Shown here piece by piece: positions 26,323 to 34,115 of a stretch of 64,000 bases of DNA. The translations under genes were made by a program, and so were the position numbers. Origin of the DNA: JABFRZ01 sp964631945. Its GTDB lineage: Bacteria > Planctomycetota > UBA1135 > GCA-002686595. How positions within the stretch are numbered: the first letter of the stretch is position 1; the number at the start of each line of letters is the position of its first letter. The notes under the pieces were generated by a model that saw only the letters and a list, made by a program, of their open reading frames with translations, made no database searches and had not been told where the DNA came from. The DNA is taken from contig CAZWAY010000012.1 in NCBI GenBank assembly GCA_964631945.1, positions 30,800 to 94,799 on the forward strand, in the 5' to 3' direction.

Positions 26323-27908
26323 CGCAGGGCTCCGGAGCCGAGCATGGCCTTCGCGCACAGTGCGCCCGGGGCACCCATGATCCCTCCGCCCGGATGCGCG
26401 CCCGAACCGGCCAGCCACAGATTCGCGACCGGCGTCTTGTAGCGCGCCCAGCCCGCGGCCGGGCGCAGGAACGAGAGCTGCTCGAGCGTCAGTTCGCCGT
26501 GGAAGATGTTGCCCTCCGACAGACCGAACTCCTGCTCGAGATCCCAGGGCGAGAGCACCTGGCGGTGCAGGATGATCTCGCGCAGGTTGGGGATGTACTC
26601 GGCCAGCGTGTCGATCACGGCGTCGCCGAAGGCCTCGCGCCGTTCGGGCCAGTGCTCGGGTCCCTCCTTGATGTGGTAGGGCGCGTACTGCACGAAACAC
26701 GACATCACGTGCTTGCCGGGCGGGGCCACGCTCGGATCGACGGCCGAAGGGATGACCACGTTCAGGTACGGGCGCGCCGAGAAATCGCCGTACTTGGCCT
26801 GGTCGTGGGCACGCTCCAGGTAGTCGATCGACGGGGCGATCGCGATGTCGCCGCGCAGGTGCGGGCCGTTGCCCGGCCGGGAGCTGAACTCGGGCATGCG
26901 GTCCAGCGCCAGGTTCACCTTGCCCGAGCTGCCGCGATACTTGTAGCGCTCGATGTCGCGCACGAAGTCGTCGGGCAAGTGCTGCTTGCCGACGAACCCC
27001 AGGAACGTACGGCGCGGATCGCAGCCGGAGACCACGTTACGCGCGCGCAGCTCGTCGCCGTTCGCCAGCACCACGCCGCGCGCCACGCCGCCCTCCAGCA
27101 GGACGTGCTTGACGTCGACCTCGGTGCGGATCTCGGCCCCGAAGTGGCGCGCGGAGTTGGCGATGGCTTGGCTCACGCCGCCCGTTCCGCCCTTGGAGAA
27201 ACCCCACGAGCGGAAGGCGCCGTCGATTTCGCCCATGTAGTGGTGCAGCAGCACGTAGGCCGTGCCGGGCGAGCGTACGCCCAGGAACGTGCCGATGATG
27301 CCGCTCACGGACATGGGCGCCTTGAGCACGGGCGATTCGAACCACTCGTCCAGGAAGTCCACCGCGCTCATCGAGAAGAGCTTGAGGCGCAGTTCGAGCT
27401 CGTCCGGCGGCGCGTCCGCGAAGTGCCGGCCGAGACGCAGGAGCTCGACCAGCTTGGCGGGGTGCAGCGAGCCGGGATCGGGTGCCGGCGCGTCGATGAC
27501 CGGCTTGGCAAAGCGTCCCATCTTGGACATGGCGAGCCCGAACTCGCCCAGGGCCTCGGCGTCCTTGGCGCTGAAACGGCTGACCTCCTTGCGGGTCAGT
27601 TCGGGATCGGACCAGCGGCACAGCGAGTCCCCGTCCGGTAGCGGCAGGAAGGAGGACTCGAGCGGGATCAGCTCGAGCCCGAAGCGCGCCAGCTCGAGGT
27701 CGCGGATGATCCACGGGCGCAGCAGGCTGACCACGTACGAGCACACCGAGTAGGTGAAGCCCGGGAAGACCTGCTCGCTGACCGCTGCGCCGCCCAGCAC
27801 GTGCCGGCGCTCCAGCACCAGCACCGAGCGTCCGGCCTTGGCCAGATAGGCTGCACACACCAGTCCGTTGTGTCCGCCGCCGATGACGATCGCGTCGTAG
27901 GTCTTCAC
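26319..27908 (-). CDS. PYROXD2-like FAD-dependent oxidoreductase (first of two)
   Basis: A 529-residue FAD enzyme of the phytoene-desaturase/PYROXD2-like class. The nucleotide-binding motif AIVIGGGHNGLVCAAYLAKA is at the N-terminus, then VLVLERRHVLGGAAVSE. Other class marks are GGTGGVSQAIANSARHFGAE in the middle and the C-terminal LWLAGSGAHPGGGIMGAPG. The start is GTG at 27908, 3 bp after the GcvT-like gene. This sits in a tight minus-strand operon: two small genes, the GcvT-like aminomethyltransferase, this gene and its paralog. Coupling a folate-type demethylase-like protein with flavin oxidoreductases hints at oxidation of an N-methyl or amino compound, but that is only inferred from context. 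Confidence 0.92.
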   Translation of the reverse strand: MKTYDAIVIGGGHNGLVCAAYLAKAGRSVLVLERRHVLGGAAVSEQVFPGFTYSVCSYVVSLLRPWIIRDLELARFGLELIPLESSFLPLPDGDSLCRWSDPELTRKEVSRFSAKDAEALGEFGLAMSKMGRFAKPVIDAPAPDPGSLHPAKLVELLRLGRHFADAPPDELELRLKLFSMSAVDFLDEWFESPVLKAPMSVSGIIGTFLGVRSPGTAYVLLHHYMGEIDGAFRSWGFSKGGTGGVSQAIANSARHFGAEIRTEVDVKHVLLEGGVARGVVLANGDELRARNVVSGCDPRRTFLGFVGKQHLPDDFVRDIERYKYRGSSGKVNLALDRMPEFSSRPGNGPHLRGDIAIAPSIDYLERAHDQAKYGDFSARPYLNVVIPSAVDPSVAPPGKHVMSCFVQYAPYHIKEGPEHWPERREAFGDAVIDTLAEYIPNLREIILHRQVLSPWDLEQEFGLSEGNIFHGELTLEQLSFLRPAAGWARYKTPVANLWLAGSGAHPGGGIMGAPGALCAKAMLGSGALR

Positions 27909-27911
27909 GGC

Positions 27912-29108
27912 CTAGGCCTTCTTCCGCGCCGGATCGAAGAATGGCAGCTTGCGCACGCGTGCCCGCGCGCGGTGGCGCTCGTACTCGCAGGTGACCTCGA
28001 TCTCGAGCTCGTTGTCGGGCGCGGCCAGCTCCGCGTCGAGCGTGCCGAGGGCGAGGTACTTCTTGAGCAGCGGCGACCAGCTGCGGCTGGTGGCGTAGCC
28101 GACTTGCCGACCCCCGCGGAAGAGCGGCACGCCCTCGCGCGAGGTGCCGGTCTCGAGGTGGGGCGGCAGGCGATGGCGCTCGTAGAGACGTTCGAAGTCG
28201 TCCCAGTCGATCTCGAGCCCCACGAAACGCCGCGCCGGGCCGGCGCGCTGCGCCGCCACCAGCGCGGCCTGGCCCACGAAAGGGTCGCGCTCGAGCTCGA
28301 CCATCCAGTCGAAGCCGAGTTCGTAGGGCGTCGATTTCTGGCGTTCGATCTGCGCGCGGCGTGCCGAGGTGTAGTCCACGCCGCCCAGCAAGAAGCCGGC
28401 CTCCACGCGGGCCACGTCGAGCGCGTCCAGGCCGAGCGGTAGCAGGCCGTGCGGCGCGCCGGCCTCGAACAGCGCGTCCCACAGGGCCAGGGCGTGCTCG
28501 TTCGCGACCCACAGCTCGTAGCCGAGGTCGCCGGTGTAGCCGGTGCGTGTGACCACCAGCTCGGCTCCGCGCGGGCCCGGCAGCTTCGTGGGCAGGGCAC
28601 GGAAGAACTTCAGCTCGCCCGCGGCCGAGCCCAGCAGCGCCTGCAAGACCGCGCGCGAAAGGGGGCCCTGCAGGGCGAGCGCGGCCAGCGTGCGCGATGA
28701 ATCCGTGATCGTCACGTCGAGCCCACGCGCCTGGCGCAGCAGCCAGGCATAGGCCGGGTCCGCGGCCGTGACCCGGAAGTGCGTGTCGGTCAGGCGCGTG
28801 ACCGTGCCATCGTCGACGACCTTGCCGTGTTCGTCGCACCAGCACACGTACCCGACGCGCCCGACGGCAAAGCTCTGGAAGGCCTTGACCATGACGCGCG
28901 AGAGCAGCAAGGCCGCATCGCGGCCCCGCACTTCGTACTTGTAGAGCGGGGACGCATCCATGGCCGTGGCCTGGTGCCGCACGGCGTAGTACTCGCGATC
29001 GACGTAGACGTCGTAGCGCCGGACGGCGTAGCAGCCTGCCCACTCCTTGTAGAGCAAGCTCCCGCAAGCCGGGAAAGTGCGCGGATGGAAGGGCGTCGGC
29101 GCCGGCAA
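27912..29108 (-). CDS. GcvT-like aminomethyltransferase family protein
   Basis: A 398-residue protein of the GcvT/aminomethyltransferase superfamily, which uses tetrahydrofolate to accept one-carbon units from aminomethyl or N-methyl groups. Evidence: an N-terminal PTPFHPRT and WAGCYAVRRYDVYVDREYYAVRH, then DASPLYKYEVRGRDAALLLSRV, LQGPLSRAVLQALLG, VVTRTGYTGDLGYELWV, GLDALDVARVEAGF and a C-terminal beta-barrel domain (FVGLEIDWDDF). The start is uncertain: TTG at 29108 is used because it keeps the PFHPRT segment normally found in this subfamily, although no ribosome site is obvious. It is not accompanied by GcvH or GcvP, so it is not the glycine-cleavage T protein itself. The two FAD oxidoreductase genes follow at once. 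Confidence 0.87.
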   Translation of the reverse strand: MPAPTPFHPRTFPACGSLLYKEWAGCYAVRRYDVYVDREYYAVRHQATAMDASPLYKYEVRGRDAALLLSRVMVKAFQSFAVGRVGYVCWCDEHGKVVDDGTVTRLTDTHFRVTAADPAYAWLLRQARGLDVTITDSSRTLAALALQGPLSRAVLQALLGSAAGELKFFRALPTKLPGPRGAELVVTRTGYTGDLGYELWVANEHALALWDALFEAGAPHGLLPLGLDALDVARVEAGFLLGGVDYTSARRAQIERQKSTPYELGFDWMVELERDPFVGQAALVAAQRAGPARRFVGLEIDWDDFERLYERHRLPPHLETGTSREGVPLFRGGRQVGYATSRSWSPLLKKYLALGTLDAELAAPDNELEIEVTCEYERHRARARVRKLPFFDPARKKA

Positions 29109-29167
29109 GGTGCGCGGACGGTACGGCGCGGGTCCGTTTTCCTCAAGGGCGCGCGCCGGGCGCGGAT

Positions 29168-29518
29168 TCAGCGCGCTCGGCGTCGTCCGACCGCCGCGCT
29201 CGCCTGCGCCCGCCGGGCGCGGTGCGCGGCGAGCGGGATACTGAGGAACGGATCCTCGCCCGGGGGCAGCCGCCGCGTAGCGCCCTCCTCGGTCGCGTTC
29301 AGGGCCGGCAGGATCTCGCGATACATGACCTTGGCCAGTGGCCACCAGATCGGCGACGTCAGGGCCAGGAACAGGATCTTGGCGTAGGTCTCGGGGACCC
29401 AGAGGCTGCTGAGCAGCGAATCGAAGGGGCTGTCCAAGGGGGGGGAGGGGAGACCTCCACCTCCATTGTGTCCGATCCCGACGGCCACGCGTCCCGGAAA
29501 CTCGTTCCGTTCGCGCAC
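29168..29518 (-). CDS. Small hypothetical protein with one membrane helix
   Basis: A 116-residue protein. The GTG at 29518 has GGAG 9 nt upstream, overlapping the stop of the preceding small gene, which supports both as real and coupled. A hydrophobic helix (YAKILFLALTSPIWWPLAKVM) is in the middle, followed by a conserved-looking YREILPALN and a basic tail. No domain is recognised. Its place between the 79-residue protein and the GcvT-like gene suggests it belongs to the same operon. Confidence 0.6.
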   Translation of the reverse strand: MRERNEFPGRVAVGIGHNGGGGLPSPPLDSPFDSLLSSLWVPETYAKILFLALTSPIWWPLAKVMYREILPALNATEEGATRRLPPGEDPFLSIPLAAHRARRAQASAAVGRRRAR

Positions 29519-29527
29519 CGCCGGCGC

Positions 29528-29767
29528 CTACTCCTCCGATTCCTCGCCGGTCAGGCCGGCCACCAGCGAGGGCCGATCGGCGTCGAGGCGCCGCGCCGGC
29601 GCGGGGCGTTCCTCGGCGCAGCGGCGGCAGACCTCGAGGTGGCGGATGCCCTCGTCCCCGATGGTCGGATTGAGGACATGGCCGTCCTTGGTCGTGTTCC
29701 AGCGCACCGAGGGGACGCGCGTCTCGGGGATCCAGGTGTGCCCGAACAAGCGGCAGAAGACGTTCAT
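29528..29767 (-). CDS. Small protein with possible zinc-binding cysteines
   Basis: A 79-residue protein starting at ATG 29767. The N-terminus (CRLFGHTWIPETRVPSVRWN) and the later HLEVCRRCAEE resemble the short zinc-ribbon-like proteins in which a C..H..C..C set binds a metal. No larger family is recognised. It is the first gene of the minus-strand operon that continues with the membrane protein, the GcvT-like gene and the FAD oxidoreductases. It could be an accessory or regulator of that set; this is inference only. Confidence 0.65.
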   Translation of the reverse strand: MNVFCRLFGHTWIPETRVPSVRWNTTKDGHVLNPTIGDEGIRHLEVCRRCAEERPAPARRLDADRPSLVAGLTGEESEE

Positions 29768-29886
29768 CGCGAGGGGGCGGAGGATAGCGATCGTTTCGAT
29801 CAGCGGCCAAGGGCCAGGGCGAGCCGGGGGCCCGGCCAGGGACCCGGTGCGCAGGCCGGCGGAGCCTCACCGGTTGTTCGAGTCCG

Positions 29887-31071
29887 CTAGCCGCCGCGCT
29901 TGAGCGCCTTGCCCAGCAGGGAGCCGAGGTTGGTGGACAGCGAACGGGCCGCGCCCAGCACCTCCTTCACCTCGGCACCGGCCCCGGCCTCGTCCGAGCC
30001 CAGCAGGGCACCGTTCGGCGCCAGGCGCGTGAGGGAGATGCGCTTGGCATGGGGATCGATCGACTGGATGCGGACCGTGACTTCCTCACCGACCTTCAGG
30101 CTCTGGCCGGGATCCCGCGCGCGGCCCCCCAGCTGCGAGACGTGCAACAGGCCCTCGATGCCCGGCTCCAGCTCGAGGAACGCACCGAAGTTCATCAGCC
30201 GCCGCACCTTGCCCTGGAGCACCTGGTCGGGGCGGTAGCGTTCGGCCGCGGCGTCCCAGGGGTCCGGCTCGAGCAGCTTGCGCGACAGCCCGATGCGCTT
30301 GCCGCCTTCCTCGATCGAGATCACCACCACGTCGAGCTCCTGACCGAGCTTCAGCAGCTCCTCCGGGTGCTCGACGCGCCGGTGCGCCAGGTTGGAGACG
30401 TGCAGCAGCCCCTCCACTCCCCCCAGCTCGACGAAGGCGCCGTAGGACTCGAGCCGCGCGACACGCCCCTTCACGACCGCGTTGACGGCCAGCTTCTCGC
30501 TGGCCGACTTGCGGTTCGTGCGCCGCTCGCGTTCCAGGACGGCGCGCCGCGAAACCACCACGCGGTGTTTCTCGCGATCGACCTCGAGGACCTCGCACAC
30601 CAGCGTCTGGCCGGCGTAGGCCGCCAGATCCTCGACGTGCTCGAGCGCCACTTGCGAGGCCGGCATGAAGGCGCGCGTGGGACCGAGCTTGAGCTCGAGG
30701 CCACCCTTGTTGATCCCGAAGACCGAGCCCTTGACGAGGGAACCGATCTCCAGCTGGTCCCAGGCCGCGAGCTGCTTGGCCTCGCGCACCGAGAAGATCC
30801 ACAGACCCTGCTCGCGTCCGACCAGGCTGACGGAGAGCGGCGTGCCCGGCGGTGGGATGGCCTCGAACTCGGCGCTCGGCACGGCTCCCTGCACGCGCGG
30901 GGAAAGCTCGACCACCACGTCCTCTCCGGACTTGCCGGCCACGCACGCGGCATAGAGCGGCGGCTCGTCGGGGGCGGGCAGCCGGGTCGCTGCGGGTGCA
31001 GAGGAGTCGCGCAGTTCGAGCTCGAGCTCCGCGCGCAGGCTGCGGAGGCTGGCATCGCTCTTCGGATTCAT
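29887..31071 (-). CDS. S1-domain RNA-binding protein (RpsA-like)
   Basis: A 394-residue protein starting at ATG 31071. It has four tandem S1-type OB folds: a diverged first unit at about 40-110, then GSLVKGSVFGINKGGLELKL (about 116-135), VVKGRVARLESYGAFVELGG (about 198-217) and VLQGKVRRLMNFGAFLELEP (about 286-305). The last two carry the canonical YGAF/FGAF and EGLLHVS motifs. The first 40 residues and the last 50 are charged and Ala/Gly-rich. Proteins like this bind mRNA on the ribosome; with four repeats it is shorter than E. coli S1 (six) and is either a reduced ribosomal protein S1 or a general S1-domain protein. It is divergent from the sulfatase cluster. Confidence 0.9.
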   Translation of the reverse strand: MNPKSDASLRSLRAELELELRDSSAPAATRLPAPDEPPLYAACVAGKSGEDVVVELSPRVQGAVPSAEFEAIPPPGTPLSVSLVGREQGLWIFSVREAKQLAAWDQLEIGSLVKGSVFGINKGGLELKLGPTRAFMPASQVALEHVEDLAAYAGQTLVCEVLEVDREKHRVVVSRRAVLERERRTNRKSASEKLAVNAVVKGRVARLESYGAFVELGGVEGLLHVSNLAHRRVEHPEELLKLGQELDVVVISIEEGGKRIGLSRKLLEPDPWDAAAERYRPDQVLQGKVRRLMNFGAFLELEPGIEGLLHVSQLGGRARDPGQSLKVGEEVTVRIQSIDPHAKRISLTRLAPNGALLGSDEAGAGAEVKEVLGAARSLSTNLGSLLGKALKRGG

Positions 31072-31284
31072 GGCAGGGGGGCCGGAGACGACGAAATCGG
31101 CGCGCCATCCTACGCCGGATGCCGCACTTCGCCAGCCGGCTCCATCCGCCCCCCGGGTCGAGGGGAACTCCCGCCCACAAGCGGGGAGCGCGAGGCGTAG
31201 TCGTCGGAAGTGCGGGCCCGTGTGCCGGCGATCCGATCCGTACACTGCATGCCCCTTCCTTTGCCCGTCCGCCTGCCCCGATCC

Positions 31285-32733
31285 ATGCCCACGCGCGCTG
31301 CCGTCCCCCTGCTCGAGCGCGTCGCGGGCGGCCTCCGCCGCGGCCCCCGTCCCGCCTGGGCGTGGGTGGTGCTGGCGCTGGTCGGTTTCCCGGCGGGCTG
31401 CGGCCCGGTGGACCCCCCGGACCGTGCGCAGCACGTGCTCCTGATCTCGATCGACACGTTGCGGCCCGATCACCTGTCCTGCTACGGGTACGAACGCAAG
31501 ACGAGCCCGCACCTGGACGAAGTCGCGCGCAGCGGGGTGCGCTTCAGCGACGTGACTTCGGCGGCGCCCTGGACCCTGCCCTCGCACGCCACGATGCTGA
31601 CCGGCCTGTACCCCAGCCACCATGGCGTGAAGAGCCACCAGACGCGACTCCCCGAGTCGATCGTGACCGTGGCCGAGGAGTTCCGGGATGCCGGGTTCGA
31701 GACCTTTGCGGTGGTGAACACGCACAACGTGGGTGCGCCCCAGTACCAGCTCGGCCAGGGCTTCCAGCGCTTCTCCTACATCTCCGAGACGACCGAGGAT
31801 CGCGAGCTCAAGCTGCGTACGCTCAACATGGGCGAGGTCGTGGTGGACGAGGCCAAGACCCTGCTCGCCCAGCGCGCGCCGGACAAGCCCTTCTTCCTGT
31901 TCCTGCACTTCTACGACGTGCACACGGACTGGACGCCGCGCGAGGAATACCGGCGCGAGTTCGTGCAGCCCTATTCCGGCGAGCTCGACGGCGGCACGCA
32001 GCAGCTCAACAAGATCCGCAACCTGGGCGAGCAGCTCGCTCCCGACGACCTCCGCTTCCTGCGCGAGCTGTACGACGCCGAGATCCGCGGCTTCGACCAG
32101 GTGCTGGGGGGCTTCCTGGATTGGCTGGGAGCCCAGGGCTTGCGCGAGCACACCTTGATCCTCGTGACCTCGGACCACGGCGAGGAGTTCCAGGAGCACG
32201 GGGGCCTGCTGCACGGGCGAACGCAGTATCAGGAGCTCCTGCGGGTGCCGCTGATCCTGGCCGGTCCGGGCATTCCCGCGGGCCGGGTGATCGACACGCC
32301 CGTGCACGGCGTGGACGTGACGCCGACCCTGCTGGCGTTGATGGGAATCCGCTCGCGCCAGGCGCGCGATGGCCTCGACCTCTCGCCGACCTGGCGCGGG
32401 GGCGCACTGCCGGAGCGCGCGCTGTTCGGCGAAGCCGACCAGGACAACCGCACGGTCGAGCGCGTGGACACGAAGCAGATGGTACGGCGCGGCAAGGACA
32501 AGCTGGTCCTCGACCGGGTGGAGCAGCGCTTCGAACTCTTCGACTTGGGGCAGGATCCACTCGAGCAACACGATCTGTTCGCAGAGCAGCGCGAGCGCGC
32601 GGGCGCGTTGGCCCTCGAGCTGCGGACTTTCCTGGCGCAGGCGCGCGAGTCGGATCGCATTCCGCCGCCCTCCGAGGAGGACCAGCGCAAGCTCGACGCC
32701 ATGGGCTACGGAGGTGCCACCCGTGAGAAGTAG
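31285..32733 (+). CDS. Sulfatase-fold lipoprotein 1 (Thr nucleophile type)
   Basis: A 482-residue sulfatase/alkaline-phosphatase superfamily protein. Starts at 31249 or 31285 are both possible, and the later ATG fits the lipoprotein signal better (VLALVGFPAGC, lipid Cys39). Metal-binding motifs are ISIDTLRPDHL and TSDHGEEFQEHG. The usual sulfatase nucleophile box C-x-P-S-R is replaced by T-L-P-S-H (Thr97) before MLTGLYPSHHG, so formylglycine cannot form. A Thr nucleophile is known from the LtaS/EptA-type phosphotransferases of the same fold. A substrate cannot be named. It is the first of three tandem paralogs; the next gene starts within its last codons. Confidence 0.9.
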   Translation: MPTRAAVPLLERVAGGLRRGPRPAWAWVVLALVGFPAGCGPVDPPDRAQHVLLISIDTLRPDHLSCYGYERKTSPHLDEVARSGVRFSDVTSAAPWTLPSHATMLTGLYPSHHGVKSHQTRLPESIVTVAEEFRDAGFETFAVVNTHNVGAPQYQLGQGFQRFSYISETTEDRELKLRTLNMGEVVVDEAKTLLAQRAPDKPFFLFLHFYDVHTDWTPREEYRREFVQPYSGELDGGTQQLNKIRNLGEQLAPDDLRFLRELYDAEIRGFDQVLGGFLDWLGAQGLREHTLILVTSDHGEEFQEHGGLLHGRTQYQELLRVPLILAGPGIPAGRVIDTPVHGVDVTPTLLALMGIRSRQARDGLDLSPTWRGGALPERALFGEADQDNRTVERVDTKQMVRRGKDKLVLDRVEQRFELFDLGQDPLEQHDLFAEQRERAGALALELRTFLAQARESDRIPPPSEEDQRKLDAMGYGGATREK

Positions 32734-34105
32734 TTCCCTGTTCCCGGCCCTCGTCGCGGGCTGGCTCGCGTTCTCGACGGCCTGCTCGGGAGGAGCGGAG
32801 ACCCGAGCGCGCAACGCGATCCTGATCTCGATCGACACGCTGCGCCCCGACCATCTCGGCTGCTATGGCCATGCACAGCCCACCAGCCCGACCCTCGATG
32901 CGCTGGCCGCGCGCGGAGTGCGCTTCGAGGACGTGACCGCAGCCGCACCGTGGACGCTGCCCTCGCACGCCACCATGCTCACCGGGCTGTACCCGAGCCA
33001 CCACGGCGTGCGCAGTCACGAGACGCGGCTCTCGGAAGACGTGTTCACCCTGGCCGAGGAATTCCGCGACGACGGATTCCAGACCTTTGCCGTGGTCAAC
33101 ACGCACAACGTGGGCGCGCCCCAGTTCCGCCTGCGCCAGGGCTTCGAGGAATTCCGCTACGTGATCGAGACCGAGGAGAATCCGAGCACGGGCCGGGTCC
33201 GGACCTTCAACAGCGCTGAGACGATCGTGTCCACGGCCAAGGAGATCCTCGGCGGGCGCGATGCGGGTGAGCCCTTCTTCCTGTTCCTGCACTTCTACGA
33301 CGCGCACACGGACTTCACGCCGAAGGACGAGTACCGCGAGCGCTTCGTCGGCCCCTACACCGGGCACGTGGATGGCAGCACGAGCCAGCTGGCCGAGGCG
33401 CGCGCCCTGCTCGAAACGCTGGACGACGACGATCTGCGTCACCTGCGCGAGCTGTACGACGCCGAGATCCGACAGCTCGATGACGTGCTCGGCCGATTCT
33501 TCGCGTGGCTGCAGGGCGAGGGCCTGTTCGAGCAGACACTGTTCGTGGTCACCTCCGACCACGGCGAGGAGTTCCAGGAGCACGGTGGACTGCTGCACGG
33601 CCGCACCCAGTACCAGGAGGTGTTGCGCATCCCCCTGATCCTCGCGGGCCCCGGCATCCCGGCCGGAACGACGGTGAGTACGCCGGTGCATGGCGTGGAC
33701 GTCACGCCCACCCTGCTCGCCCGCATGGGCATCCGCTCGCGCCAGGCGCGCGACGGGATCGACCTGACTCCGGCCTGGAGCGGGGGCGTACTGCCCGAGC
33801 GCAGCTTCTTCGCCGAGGCCGACCACAACAACGTGATCTCGGGCGAGGTCGTGAGCGACATCAAGAAGATGGTGCGCAACGGGCCCACCAAGCTCCTGTT
33901 CGACGTGCAGAGCCGTGCGCTCGAGCTGTACGACCTGGCCCAGGATCCGCGCGAGCTCCGCGATCTGTCCCTGGAACGGCCCGCGCGCGCAGCGGCCCTG
34001 CGGGCCGAGCTCGAGACCTTCCTGGAGGGCGCGGTCGAGGCCGAGAGCGTGGCTCCGCCGAACGAGGAAGAGCTGCGCACGCTCCAGGGACTCGGCTACT
34101 TCTGA
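32723..34105 (+). CDS. Sulfatase-fold lipoprotein 2 (Thr nucleophile type)
   Basis: A 460-residue paralog of the preceding gene. The GTG at 32723 overlaps the upstream coding end by 11 nt and has a GGAGGTG ribosome site. The signal sequence ends in AFSTAC, a slightly atypical lipobox (lipid Cys21). The active-site layout is the same: ISIDTLRPDHLG with Asp38, T-L-P-S-H with Thr78 in the nucleophile position, VTSDHGEEFQEHGGLLHG, and a C-terminal EADHNN metal or substrate loop. It is closest in sequence to gene 1: long identical stretches such as PWTLPSHATMLTGLYPSHHG and FQEHGGLLHGRTQYQE point to a fairly recent tandem duplication. The substrate is unknown. Confidence 0.92.
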   Translation: MRSSSLFPALVAGWLAFSTACSGGAETRARNAILISIDTLRPDHLGCYGHAQPTSPTLDALAARGVRFEDVTAAAPWTLPSHATMLTGLYPSHHGVRSHETRLSEDVFTLAEEFRDDGFQTFAVVNTHNVGAPQFRLRQGFEEFRYVIETEENPSTGRVRTFNSAETIVSTAKEILGGRDAGEPFFLFLHFYDAHTDFTPKDEYRERFVGPYTGHVDGSTSQLAEARALLETLDDDDLRHLRELYDAEIRQLDDVLGRFFAWLQGEGLFEQTLFVVTSDHGEEFQEHGGLLHGRTQYQEVLRIPLILAGPGIPAGTTVSTPVHGVDVTPTLLARMGIRSRQARDGIDLTPAWSGGVLPERSFFAEADHNNVISGEVVSDIKKMVRNGPTKLLFDVQSRALELYDLAQDPRELRDLSLERPARAAALRAELETFLEGAVEAESVAPPNEEELRTLQGLGYF

Positions 34106-34115
34106 GGCCTCCGAC

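Noticed and set aside
23047..26442. A 1131-codon open frame on the plus strand across the SulP and FAD oxidoreductase genes
   Set aside because: It is Arg/Gly/Ala-rich with no domain and lies in shifted or opposite frames of well-supported genes; a high-GC shadow.
26319..27908. A carotenoid (phytoene) desaturase
   Set aside because: It belongs to the wider FAD family but no carotenoid synthesis gene is nearby, and the gene context is a GcvT-like enzyme.
27912..29108. GcvT, the glycine cleavage T protein
   Set aside because: No GcvH/GcvP gene is present, and the WAGCYAVRRYDVYVDREYYAVRH N-terminus fits a different aminomethyltransferase subfamily.
31072..32838. A long minus-strand extension of the S1-domain protein to 983 codons
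   Set aside because: The added part is antisense to the first sulfatase-fold gene and has no S1 or other homology; the ATG at 31071 is a clean start.
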